Below are positions 15,011 through 22,903 of a stretch of DNA of 25,628 nucleotides, one piece after another. The stretch spans positions 1 through 25,628 of the forward strand of contig NZ_JAUHLI010000026.1 of NCBI RefSeq assembly GCF_036325985.1, in the 5' to 3' direction. Below the pieces are notes generated by a model. The model searched no databases. It saw only the letters and a list, made by a program, of their open reading frames with translations, and was not told the DNA's origin. Within the stretch, counting starts at the first letter, position 1; each line of letters opens with the position of its first letter. A program made the position numbers and the translations under genes. Source of the stretch: Alkalimonas cellulosilytica (GTDB lineage Bacteria > Pseudomonadota > Gammaproteobacteria > Enterobacterales > Alteromonadaceae).

Positions 15011-16608
15011 CAATCATGGACCTACAAGAAGAAGACTTCCGCCCTTCTGCTGCCAGGCTGGTAGAAAGCCTGCGAGACACCGGTTACAGCGAAAAAGCTG
15101 CCTTTGCCGACATAGTCGACAACTCGATTGCCGCCAACGCCACTAAGATCTCTATTGAACTACAATACCTGATGGGAGAATTCAGGGTCATGATTACCGA
15201 TAACGGTGAAGGCATGACGGATCCCGAGCTGAAAAATGCCATGCGCTATGGCTCCGACAAGCGTCCTAACCCGAAATCGCTTGGAAAGTTTGGCATGGGC
15301 TTGAAAACTGCCTCGACAGCTTTCTGCCGTCGCCTCGTAGTCCTGTCGCGCAAGGAGGGCTCCAACGCTGGTCGCAGTTGGGATCTGGACACCATTTGCG
15401 AGAAAGACAAGTGGGAGCTGGAAACGCCAGACCACGATGACTATTACGAGGACTTCGAATCACTTGAAGCGTTTGCCGGTGATGCCGGTACCATGATTAT
15501 TTGGGAAAAGATCGACCGGTTGGTCAAACAAGGCAGCGACAAACAGGTCGTCAAGCAGATCAAAGCACTGGGGAAAGAACTGAAAGACGAGCTGAGTGCC
15601 GTTTTTTTCAAGTTCCTTGCAGCCGGTGAGGTAGCAATCTACATCAAGATTATCGACGAGCCCGTTATCCAGCTGAAAGGGTGGGACCCATTGTGTGCTG
15701 GCCTAGTCACAGCTAGCAATGCTCGCCCTCAATTGCTGAAAGAAAAAGCTGTTCACGTATTGCTCGATGATAAACAGCATGGATTTACCATCAAAGGAAG
15801 CTTGATTCCCTCGCAGAATGATCTTAACGCCGAAGAGCAGGCTGCCGTCCGATACGGTCTGGACAACCAAGGTTTTTATATCTACCGAGAAGGCCGGCTG
15901 ATTTGGCATGATGGCTGGCCGCACCGCATGTACCAAAAAGAAAGCAAGATTACCCGACTGCGAGTAGTACTGGATTTTACTCACGAACTTGATGACGTCT
16001 TCAGCATCGATTTCCGCAAAAGCCGCGTCATCATCCCAATTGATGTGCGTAAAGAGCTGCAAAGCCTAATCGCACCATGGCGACAGGCGCTTCTAAGTGC
16101 ACAATCAAAACGCAAAGACAGCAAAGGTTCGGATACAGGTATACCGCGACATGACCCAGCGAACAACGCAATCGGCAAGCAAGATGGCCATACTAAGAAT
16201 GCCGAAATCAAGGTAAACGGTGAGTTGGTGACTATCCGTAACCAGAATCAGCCGCAGCCCGTGCCGCTCCCTGATATACGAGTTTATGGTGACAGGACAG
16301 TCCGCGTTCATGAAGAAGACTCACTTTCAGGGGACAGCCTTTGGGAACCTTCGTGTGATACGGTGGGCAATACCTGCGTCACTCTGGGCAGGTCTCACCC
16401 CTACTTTGCTAAGATGTATAACGTCTGCAAATACAGTGACGAGGCCGTCAAGGCCCTAGATATGCTGTTATGGAGCTTGGCCAACGCAGAGCACGGAGAA
16501 TACTCTGAAGCCAATCAGCACACACTGAAAGGATTCCGGCACAAAGTCAGCGAGACTCTGCGCTATTTGAGTCTTGAACTGCCCGATCCGAAGGAGGACG
16601 TCGAATGA
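15007..16608 (+). CDS. MORC/MutL-like GHKL ATPase
   Basis: 533 aa. N-terminal GHKL ATP-binding domain: RLVESLRDTGYS, N-box FADIVDNSIAA (33-43), G1 motif DNGEGM (65-70) and ATP lid SLGKFGMGLKTAS (91-103). In the N-box the usual catalytic Glu is Asp35; I recall the same ADxxDNS form in other prokaryotic MORC-like proteins, so this need not mean inactivity. A transducer-like S5 domain follows, with FRKSRVIIPIDVRKEL near 340-360, then a variable linker. A C-terminal domain at 443-533 is shared with the next gene product. MORC proteins close around DNA on ATP binding. Comparative genomics has placed prokaryotic members in predicted restriction loci. Both ends overlap neighbours by ATGA. A start three codons later (MDLQEEDF) is possible. 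Confidence 0.9.
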   Translation: MTIMDLQEEDFRPSAARLVESLRDTGYSEKAAFADIVDNSIAANATKISIELQYLMGEFRVMITDNGEGMTDPELKNAMRYGSDKRPNPKSLGKFGMGLKTASTAFCRRLVVLSRKEGSNAGRSWDLDTICEKDKWELETPDHDDYYEDFESLEAFAGDAGTMIIWEKIDRLVKQGSDKQVVKQIKALGKELKDELSAVFFKFLAAGEVAIYIKIIDEPVIQLKGWDPLCAGLVTASNARPQLLKEKAVHVLLDDKQHGFTIKGSLIPSQNDLNAEEQAAVRYGLDNQGFYIYREGRLIWHDGWPHRMYQKESKITRLRVVLDFTHELDDVFSIDFRKSRVIIPIDVRKELQSLIAPWRQALLSAQSKRKDSKGSDTGIPRHDPANNAIGKQDGHTKNAEIKVNGELVTIRNQNQPQPVPLPDIRVYGDRTVRVHEEDSLSGDSLWEPSCDTVGNTCVTLGRSHPYFAKMYNVCKYSDEAVKALDMLLWSLANAEHGEYSEANQHTLKGFRHKVSETLRYLSLELPDPKEDVE

Positions 16609-17552
16609 GTTACCAGTACGACCTTGCCGACTTCAAACGCTACCTTAACGATCGGAACAGGGCTTACCGTGTTGATGGCCTGATTTTCTGGCAGAACAGG
16701 ATCCCTCTTCCGATCGACCTGTTCAACCGAATTTTCGATGAGTCAGACCAGATTGTGACCGACTATATCTACCAGCTTGCTGCCAGCACCCTGGCATTCA
16801 GTAAAGCTAGGACATTTGATGAACAGCTGAGGCATCCCGTGAGCGATCTGCCGACGGACAAGCTCAAAGAGCATTACGCCGAGTTGTCAAGCTGGGTGGC
16901 GGCTGAGCTGCCAGATAGCTGCAGGATTGTCCGAATGGTTTACGAGGCAGCGGAAATACTTGGCGTTCCGGAATTCGAATTTTCTCGTGACCGAGTTACA
17001 GCTGCTTTGCTCCATCAGGGGAAAAAGTATGCCCGCCTATTCATGCCAAATCCTGTCAGGGAGCTGGTCGAGCGGTTTGCGGGCTGTAATGCCATTGGAC
17101 AGGATAATACCGACATGTTCGGTAACATCATCGCCGACCGGTACAACATCTACCGTTCAGGCTTTAGCGATGCCCTTGCCATTATCTTCAATGCCTTGCT
17201 GGACTTCCGCTTGTTGTTTTCCGGCAAAGGTAACAGATTGCAGAAGATCAGCGTGATTACGTCGATCCCTACAAATCTTGACATCCGCTTTGCAGCCACT
17301 ATCGATGGCTCGTTGTGGGAACCAGGCTATGAAGATGACCATTACGTCACGATCAATAACAAGCACCCCCTGATCAGAAAGCTGTCCCAAGAGCAGTCTC
17401 CCGCACTGGCCGAGCTACTGTTCTTCCTTGCTCAGTTCGAGAACTCACAGTTTTCCGACCAGAACAAGAAGTTCATCGAGAACATGCGGCAAGCCCTTTC
17501 CAGGGAGCTTTGGATAAAAAATGACCGCACAGACTTAGCAGGTGTCAGATAA
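16605..17552 (+). CDS. MORC-associated protein sharing the MORC C-terminal domain
   Basis: 315 aa, starting within an ATGA overlap and served by a strong AAGGAGG site 7 nt upstream. I recognise no family for residues 1-234; they are soluble, mixed helix and strand, with no visible nuclease, Walker or zinc motif. Residues 235-315 match the end of the neighbouring MORC protein: SLWEP is identical in both, then VT followed by HP three residues later, a helix (ALAELLFFLAQFE against ALDMLLWSLANAE), FSDQN against YSEAN, and a final helix with R...LSREL against R...VSETL. This points to a common ancestor domain, probably for dimerisation or docking, so the protein is likely an adaptor that pairs with the MORC ATPase. 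The family may be known under a DUF name I cannot recall. Confidence 0.8.
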   Translation: MSYQYDLADFKRYLNDRNRAYRVDGLIFWQNRIPLPIDLFNRIFDESDQIVTDYIYQLAASTLAFSKARTFDEQLRHPVSDLPTDKLKEHYAELSSWVAAELPDSCRIVRMVYEAAEILGVPEFEFSRDRVTAALLHQGKKYARLFMPNPVRELVERFAGCNAIGQDNTDMFGNIIADRYNIYRSGFSDALAIIFNALLDFRLLFSGKGNRLQKISVITSIPTNLDIRFAATIDGSLWEPGYEDDHYVTINNKHPLIRKLSQEQSPALAELLFFLAQFENSQFSDQNKKFIENMRQALSRELWIKNDRTDLAGVR

Positions 17553-17553
17553 T

Positions 17554-19497
17554 ATGCTTTCCGAACTTAAAATGGTGGGAGAATGGTTCCAGAACGAGCC
17601 TAGCGAGGCTTGGGACTTTAAAGAGATCGTTTTCGATACCAAAACGAAGAATAAACTTTCCGACCTGAACCAGCCCAACCGAACAATCACCGTATTAGAT
17701 CACTCGGCAAAAGTTGAGCTCATTGGCAGGAGCAAGAATAGCTGTTACATTCCTGGACAGTACTTTGTCTATGCATTAAAGCTGCGCCCTCTGCTTACAC
17801 TACTAAAAAGCTACGAAAGGGTACTCATAGCGCTGAGCAATGAAGTTAAATCCAAGAGAGACGTCATCAAAGTGTTGAGCAGTAAAGATCGAAAATCTGT
17901 AGCAATCAGTAAACTTGATTGCTACAGCCAAGAACGATTTTTCGAAATTTTTGGAAACGATTCGGCTCGGCTTAATGCTAAAGAATTCTACAAAGATAAT
18001 GATTCCCACCGAACATTTTCTGATTTTTTTAGCTCGATCTTGCTGGCTGCTATTCCCGTACCCAATGCTAGCTCTGGCACGCTGGCTGATCTGCTTTTAT
18101 CCATTTCTGAATATGAAGAGATTTTTCTTCATATTCAGAAATATTACAACGATGCGATTCCTTGGCTGTTTCGGACTGATGACGGCGACGAGCTAATGCT
18201 CCGAGTGATGTCCACCCTTGGCTGGGATGGGAAGTTGGATGAGCTTCAGGAAAACGAACCAGTAAGCTGGGGAGACATTGCCGATGTCTTCTTGTTGAGA
18301 CCAACACCAGAACCCAGTAACGACAATTACATTTCGACCCCTGTTCATTATTTAGAGAGTTGCAATAAGTACGTTTTCGTGCGGAAGGGCCTGCTGGGAC
18401 TCAATATGTTTGACACTGTATCAGCAAAGATTGCGGAGCTCTGGCCTGGCATGTGCGTCCGGCGGAGGGGCGGCAAGTATTACGTCGAGTCGGACAAGCG
18501 CGATTGCATGAAAGGGCCACCTATCACCGGCGGCACTAATAGCATCTTCTACGGAGCACCAGGCACCGGAAAGAGCTACAAGGTACATCAGGTATGCTCT
18601 TACGAAACCGACAAATTCGTGACTGTTTTCCATCCGGATACCCAGCATTCCGATTTTGTCGGTTCCCTGAAGCCTGTTACCGAAAGTGGTTGTGTTGTCT
18701 ACCGATTCAGAGCAGGGCCTTTTACCGATGCGCTGGTCCATGCCCTGATTAACCCTGACCGGAAAGTCACTCTGGTTATCGAGGAAATCAACCGCGCCTC
18801 TGCTGCGGCAGTTTTCGGCGAACTGTTTCAGTTGCTGGACCGAAACCCTGACGGGGGGAGCACATACAGCATCCGCACTGCCGACCCTGACATGCTTGGT
18901 TATATCAACCATCTGCTTAAAGATAAAGGCTTTCCTTCGCTGGAAGTGCTTCGGATACCGGCCAATCTATCGCTTCTTGCCACCATGAACAGCAGTGATC
19001 AAGCCGTTATGCCACTTGATACCGCATTTAAGCGGCGCTGGCGCTTCGAGTACTTACCAATCGATTTTAGCGTCGAAGGCGTTCCTCAGATCGCGCTCAC
19101 GCTTGCAACAACTAGCGGTGAAGTTACTCTCACTTGGCCGAAATTTGCCAAGTGTATTAATGCTGCACTGGTAGAATGCGATGTTGCTGAAGACCGGCTG
19201 CTCGGGCCTTTCTTTCTAAGTGCCAAAGAACTTGAGGACCAAAGAGCGGCTATGTCCGCACTGGAGGGCAAGCTATTCATTTACCTGTGGGATGATGTTC
19301 TTAGACATCATGGGCACGAGCGCATCTTTTCTAATGTTTACAAAACCTATGGCGCGTTGTCTGCTGCCTTCAAGGAGGGGAAGCCGGTTTTCTCGCTGCA
19401 TATTGAAGAAGCTCTTGCGAAAGTTGGGGAGAGAGCTGACTCAGCAGCGGAAAGCTTGGCATCAGATAGCGGAACGGATCAAGATGCAGTCGACTGA
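17554..19497 (+). CDS. McrB-type AAA+ GTPase of a restriction system
   Basis: 647 aa from the ATG at 17554, which follows the previous stop by one base and has AGGTG 9 nt upstream; a GTG start 12 nt earlier lacks a ribosome site. Residues 1-330 are an unassigned N-terminal region that in McrB-like proteins recognises DNA. The motor has Walker A GAPGTGKS (334-341), Walker B VIEEINRAS (about 408-416), MNSSD (478-482) matching the MNTAD/NTxD guanine-recognition signature of McrB, and arginines at FKRRW (about 492-496). Known role: GTP-driven hexamer that activates the McrC-type nuclease. The next gene, overlapping by 14 nt, encodes that nuclease. The N-terminal coding region is more AT-rich than the motor part and contains a striking perfect inverted repeat near codons 183-196. 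LlaJI.R1 is the closest named system I can suggest. Confidence 0.92.
   Translation: MLSELKMVGEWFQNEPSEAWDFKEIVFDTKTKNKLSDLNQPNRTITVLDHSAKVELIGRSKNSCYIPGQYFVYALKLRPLLTLLKSYERVLIALSNEVKSKRDVIKVLSSKDRKSVAISKLDCYSQERFFEIFGNDSARLNAKEFYKDNDSHRTFSDFFSSILLAAIPVPNASSGTLADLLLSISEYEEIFLHIQKYYNDAIPWLFRTDDGDELMLRVMSTLGWDGKLDELQENEPVSWGDIADVFLLRPTPEPSNDNYISTPVHYLESCNKYVFVRKGLLGLNMFDTVSAKIAELWPGMCVRRRGGKYYVESDKRDCMKGPPITGGTNSIFYGAPGTGKSYKVHQVCSYETDKFVTVFHPDTQHSDFVGSLKPVTESGCVVYRFRAGPFTDALVHALINPDRKVTLVIEEINRASAAAVFGELFQLLDRNPDGGSTYSIRTADPDMLGYINHLLKDKGFPSLEVLRIPANLSLLATMNSSDQAVMPLDTAFKRRWRFEYLPIDFSVEGVPQIALTLATTSGEVTLTWPKFAKCINAALVECDVAEDRLLGPFFLSAKELEDQRAAMSALEGKLFIYLWDDVLRHHGHERIFSNVYKTYGALSAAFKEGKPVFSLHIEEALAKVGERADSAAESLASDSGTDQDAVD
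18103..18142. repeat. Perfect 17-bp inverted repeat inside the McrB-like gene
   Basis: ATTTCTGAATATGAAGA at 18103-18119 is followed by a six-base loop GATTTT and the exact reverse complement at 18126-18142. The segment encodes ISEYEEIFLHIQKY, and the opposite strand also reads ISEYEE. No U-tract follows, so it is not a classical terminator. Confidence 0.9.
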
Positions 19498-20806
19498 CAT
19501 TCTGTATCTTTCGGACCGCATGCATGTGAACCATGCAGATATTCCGGATGGTGTGACGGAAGTACTGAATGAGCATAGGTTGGTAGATCCTGATAGCGGG
19601 AGAATATATTTCTGTGGTCTGCTTAGGGTTGGCTGCAAGTTTATTGTATTTTTGCCACGCAACCATGCTGGTTCGCCTGAGCCGGCAGATCGTGCGGCCT
19701 ACTACCTGCTGCGCGCCATTGTTAGGTTCTACCGAACGCGAGATAGCGGAATACGAGTCAATGATCATGGAAAGATGGTCGTCGGTGGCGAGTCGCTTTC
19801 CCTTGCTGTGGGACTCATAGAGGACTATTTGGCCAGTGGTCTTTACGTTCGTCGTGCACGCGTGCGAACGACCAACAATGGCAAGACCAGTTGGACGAGA
19901 ACCATCGCCCGCAGTACAGCTTATCCCAGCACAGGCGGGCCAGTTTATCTAGATCTTGCAACAACTCGGACACATTACAGCACCGACTGTTTGACGACAT
20001 GGATACATGCATCAGTCATGAGGGAGTTGTTGGTAGACTACGGCATACTGTGGCTGGGACGAACCAGCGTAGTGGATCAGAAACTGGCGAACATGACCAA
20101 ACCAGCCGGAACAGCAGCTTCTTGGATAAAACATCTCGTAAAGGAGTTGCAGCTGAGCTACTCGGAAAGGGACATCTTCTTAATCCGCAGCTTAATCGCA
20201 TATATTGAAAGAGAGAAAGGCACGGAAAGGGGAAATTTGCTGGTAGGCGTTCATAAGTTTCATGTTCTTTGGGAAGCTATGCTGGATGAATGCTTAGTCG
20301 GAAAACTTAATGTGAATGACAGATTACCTGTACCGGCATATCTCACAAACGATGACAAGATGGAGCTTGTTGCAGGCAAGGGACAACGTACAGACACGGT
20401 TCTGCAGGATCCTATCACGCAACATATAGCGATCATCGATGCCAAATATTACGACGCACATTCACCACAAAGTGCACCAGGCTGGCCGGATTTGGTTAAA
20501 CAGTTTTTCTATCAGCAAACCATACAGCACCTTTACAAAAGCAAGCACATCACCAACCACTTCATTTTTCCTAGAAATGTGAAGGGAAACCTGAAAGCTG
20601 CTTTCGTTGCTGAACGGGATAGCAAACGCGCAGCGGCTCCAAACCGCCTGCTGAGTTACGCCCCAATACACTGCCATTACCAAGATCCGTTAGCCCTATT
20701 GCGGCATTACGTGACAGGGGAAAAGCTGGTCACCCTGACCAAAGAGATATTTGATGCTAGTGCAGAAATATCAAGTGGAGTAAATTATCCGTACTATACC
20801 GCCTGA
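19484..20806 (+). CDS. McrC/LlaJI-type PD-(D/E)XK restriction nuclease subunit
   Basis: 440 aa from MQSTDILYLS. The frame is open 264 nt further upstream inside the GTPase gene, but this Met gives a 14-nt overlap, typical of a GTPase-nuclease pair. The C-terminal half has the nuclease core: VLWEAML (Glu264), TD (303-304) as the acidic position, and IAIIDAKYYDA with D-x-K at 319-321, a PD-(D/E)XK arrangement. PGWPDLVKQFFYQQT then gives a QxxxY-like helix. This layout fits the LlaJI endonuclease family (McrC-like partner). The N-terminal half is probably the part that contacts the GTPase. Predicted action: cuts DNA when driven by the GTPase assembly. With a 5-methylcytosine methyltransferase in the same cluster, unmethylated target is the likelier substrate than methylated DNA, which is the opposite of McrBC; this is inference. 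Confidence 0.88.
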   Translation: MQSTDILYLSDRMHVNHADIPDGVTEVLNEHRLVDPDSGRIYFCGLLRVGCKFIVFLPRNHAGSPEPADRAAYYLLRAIVRFYRTRDSGIRVNDHGKMVVGGESLSLAVGLIEDYLASGLYVRRARVRTTNNGKTSWTRTIARSTAYPSTGGPVYLDLATTRTHYSTDCLTTWIHASVMRELLVDYGILWLGRTSVVDQKLANMTKPAGTAASWIKHLVKELQLSYSERDIFLIRSLIAYIEREKGTERGNLLVGVHKFHVLWEAMLDECLVGKLNVNDRLPVPAYLTNDDKMELVAGKGQRTDTVLQDPITQHIAIIDAKYYDAHSPQSAPGWPDLVKQFFYQQTIQHLYKSKHITNHFIFPRNVKGNLKAAFVAERDSKRAAAPNRLLSYAPIHCHYQDPLALLRHYVTGEKLVTLTKEIFDASAEISSGVNYPYYTA

Positions 20807-20875
20807 CAGGTGGAAAAATTGATGCAAGACAGGACATACAGCAGCCATTTGCGCTTCTGACAAATCTCGCACTGA

Positions 20876-20904
20876 TTGACTGCAGGCTTACACAGTGCTA
20901 CTTT
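20876..20904 (+). promoter_or_regulatory. Candidate promoter of the methyltransferase gene
   Basis: TTGACT, 17 bp, TACTTT, about 35 bp before the ATG, in the only sizeable gap (132 bp) of the defence cluster. The -35 is good and the -10 weak. It would let the methyltransferase be expressed apart from the nuclease operon. Confidence 0.35.
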
Positions 20905-20938
20905 CTTGCCTGGAAAAAAACCGGATAAGTAGACCTGT

Positions 20939-22261
20939 ATGACAACCGAAATTGTAGACATACCGCAATATATCCAAAGCCTGAGACAAAAACTCGGATT
21001 AGGTGTCTCAGAAATGGCAAATTTGCTCGGAATGAATGCTTCAGGAGAAAGAACCATTCGTGGCTGGGAAACCGGTGAACACGCGCCTACCCCAGCTAAA
21101 ATGACGGCTATTAGAGCGTTGGAAGCATCCCTCGAACAGCATTTCCAAAAGGCGCCATTCAAACAAAAACCAATCGAAGAGGCTGACTTCACGTTTATCG
21201 ACCTTTTTGCAGGTATAGGTGGTATAAGATACCCTTTTCAGAATCTAAACGGGCATTGCGTATTTACGTCTGAATGGGACAAATTTGCTCAGAAAACCTA
21301 TCTGGCCAACTATGGCGAGATGCCTAACGGTGATATCACAAAGATCCACGCTAAGGACATCAAAGACCACGACATTCTCTTAGGTGGCTTCCCTTGCCAA
21401 GCCTTTTCACAGGCTGGCCTGAAGCAGGGGTTCAGTGACACACGCGGGACCATGTTCTTTGAGATCCAGAGAATACTGGCTGAGAAAAAACCTAAAGCGT
21501 TCCTACTGGAAAACGTCAAGCAGCTTAAAGGCCATGACAAAGGGCGCACTCTGAAAACCATTACCGACATACTGCGTGGGGAACATGACCAAGAAATCCC
21601 TGAAGACATCCCTATGAGTGAAGAGGCTCGCCACGCGTTGTCTGAAAAGCTTAACTACTGGGTGAGCTACAAGGTACTCAGAGCGGCTGATTTCGGCGTA
21701 CCGCAAAACCGTGAACGTATTTTCATTGTTGGTTTTAACAAAGATTACTTCCGCGGTGTGGATTTTGATTCGCTTTTCTCATGGCCGGAAGCGCCTAAAA
21801 CGCCAACCCGTGTAGGTGACATTCTGGAGCCGCAGCATGTGTTGGATGAAGAAAAGCAACTGCTTGGTAAAGACAGGTACACAATTTCAGACAAGCTCTG
21901 GGACGGTCATAAGAAGCGTAAGGAAGAGCATAAGACCAAAGGCAACGGCTTTGGTTTTTCACTGTTCAATGCGGACAGCGAATATACCAATACTATCAGT
22001 GCGCGTTATTACAAAGACGGTTCAGAAATTCTTATAGACCAAGAACACCTTGGCAAGAACCCTCGTAAGTTGACACCTAGGGAATGTGCCAACCTGCAGG
22101 GATTCCCAGAAAATTTTATCGTCGATGCGGTTTCACAGGGGCAAATCTATAAGCAGTTCGGGAACTCGGTCTGTGTGAAAGTCATCGAAGCGATGGCAGA
22201 CAAGTTGATTTCAACACTCAAGGCTGCTGAAAAGAAAACTTCGCAGGTAAAAGCCGCATAA
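20939..22261 (+). CDS. DNA (cytosine-5) methyltransferase with N-terminal HTH
   Basis: 440 aa. Residues 10-60 look like a helix-turn-helix of the XRE/YiaG kind (LRQKLGLGVSEMANLLG, then RTIRGWETGEHAPTPAKM). The catalytic domain has all main m5C motifs: I FIDLFAGIGG (86-95), IV GGFPCQAFS with the nucleophilic Cys153, VI ENVKQL (191-196), VIII VPQNRERIFIVGF (254-266), IX RKLTPRECANLQGFP, and X QFGNSV. Motif I continues IRYPF and the next strand reads CVFTSEW, a form also seen in Dcm/M.EcoRII, but the target recognition region between VIII and IX is short and the recognised sequence cannot be read off. It methylates host DNA to protect it from the adjacent GTPase-nuclease. The HTH may let it repress its own or the operon promoter, as M.EcoRII-type enzymes do. 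Confidence 0.95.
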   Translation: MTTEIVDIPQYIQSLRQKLGLGVSEMANLLGMNASGERTIRGWETGEHAPTPAKMTAIRALEASLEQHFQKAPFKQKPIEEADFTFIDLFAGIGGIRYPFQNLNGHCVFTSEWDKFAQKTYLANYGEMPNGDITKIHAKDIKDHDILLGGFPCQAFSQAGLKQGFSDTRGTMFFEIQRILAEKKPKAFLLENVKQLKGHDKGRTLKTITDILRGEHDQEIPEDIPMSEEARHALSEKLNYWVSYKVLRAADFGVPQNRERIFIVGFNKDYFRGVDFDSLFSWPEAPKTPTRVGDILEPQHVLDEEKQLLGKDRYTISDKLWDGHKKRKEEHKTKGNGFGFSLFNADSEYTNTISARYYKDGSEILIDQEHLGKNPRKLTPRECANLQGFPENFIVDAVSQGQIYKQFGNSVCVKVIEAMADKLISTLKAAEKKTSQVKAA

Positions 22262-22322
22262 TGTGAAAAATTGGATTTTACGTAATAGCACGTTTTGCGA
22301 ACCTAATCTAATCCAACCCTTT

Positions 22323-22355
22323 CAGCTAGCGCTGTTTTCACCATAGCGCTAGCTG
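22323..22355. terminator. 11-bp perfect hairpin after the methyltransferase gene
   Basis: CAGCTAGCGCT, 11-base loop, AGCGCTAGCTG, 61 bp past the stop. GC-rich and perfectly paired but without a clear U-tract on either strand. Probably a transcription stop or 3' end stabiliser for the cluster, lying between it and the converging minus-strand genes. Confidence 0.5.
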
Positions 22356-22466
22356 TCCTTAACTCACGCCTCTATACAAAAAATTATAAACTGCTAATTT
22401 AGTTTGGCACTCTAAATGATTTATGTCCATAAGTTAGTTAGGTGAAGATCCATTAAGTCCATCCTT

Positions 22467-22631
22467 TCAATGCAGTTTGATTTGGCTTATTCGTTCCCGT
22501 GTTTTGGCTTCCCAGCTTGTTGGTCCCCCTTTTCCCGCTTCTAATTCAAGCGCACGAAACAGCAGCCACATCATACAAATGAACGAAGCGGCAATCGTTA
22601 ACAGCATCGCGATTTCATAACCGTTTAGCAT
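22467..22631 (-). CDS. Small single-pass membrane protein B (54 aa)
   Basis: Starts MLNGYEIAMLLTIAASFICM and has one transmembrane helix (about residues 7-25), followed by a polar tail with SWEAKTRERISQIKLH. Its ATG lies inside the end of the small gene upstream, with a 17-nt overlap and a purine-rich AAGAAGGAAAAGAAAA serving as ribosome site. Coupled translation of two tiny membrane proteins implies they act together. Function and family unknown. Confidence 0.6.
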   Translation of the reverse strand: MLNGYEIAMLLTIAASFICMMWLLFRALELEAGKGGPTSWEAKTRERISQIKLH

Positions 22632-22791
22632 TTTTCTTTTCCTTCTTGGGTTTTCGTTGCATTAACACCAACGCTCGGCTTTTCCGCTGCTCTTCCTTGT
22701 ATAGCGCCGCAAAATAGGTGGCAAGTATCGTCATCCCGATTGCCATAAAAGCAAAGAATGCAATAATCATTGATACGGTTGTCATGCTCAT
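22615..22791 (-). CDS. Small single-pass membrane protein A (58 aa)
   Basis: Begins MSMTTVSMIIAFFAFMAIGM with GGAGG four bases before the first ATG (ten before the second, two codons in, which may be the true start). One hydrophobic helix spans residues 6-30 and then a very basic cytoplasmic tail ends KPKKEKKNAKRL. Overlaps the following small gene. It resembles in build, not in sequence, the 54-aa membrane protein near 7.2 kb. Function unknown. Confidence 0.6.
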   Translation of the reverse strand: MSMTTVSMIIAFFAFMAIGMTILATYFAALYKEEQRKSRALVLMQRKPKKEKKNAKRL

Positions 22792-22836
22792 AATGCCTCC
22801 GAATGTGGTTTAAGTTTAACTGACGAATTTGGTTTT

Positions 22837-22854
22837 AAGCATGCTTCCATGCTT
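22837..22854. other. Hairpin 46 bp upstream of the small membrane gene pair
   Basis: AAGCATG, loop CTTC, CATGCTT: a perfect seven-pair stem. On the minus strand it would lie in the leader of the small gene pair, so an attenuator or translation control element is possible. No U-run follows in that direction. Confidence 0.35.
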
Positions 22855-22903
22855 TGGTATTCACGCCACAAATCAGAATTGGCATTTGCGGCATGACTAG
22901 AGG

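Noticed and set aside
17542..17553. GTG start for the McrB-like gene
   Set aside because: No ribosome site before it, whereas AGGTG precedes the ATG at 17554 at normal spacing.
22323..22355. Hairpin as an integron attC or recombination site
   Set aside because: No attC core sites (GTTRRRY) and no integron integrase; the position right after a gene suggests a transcript end.
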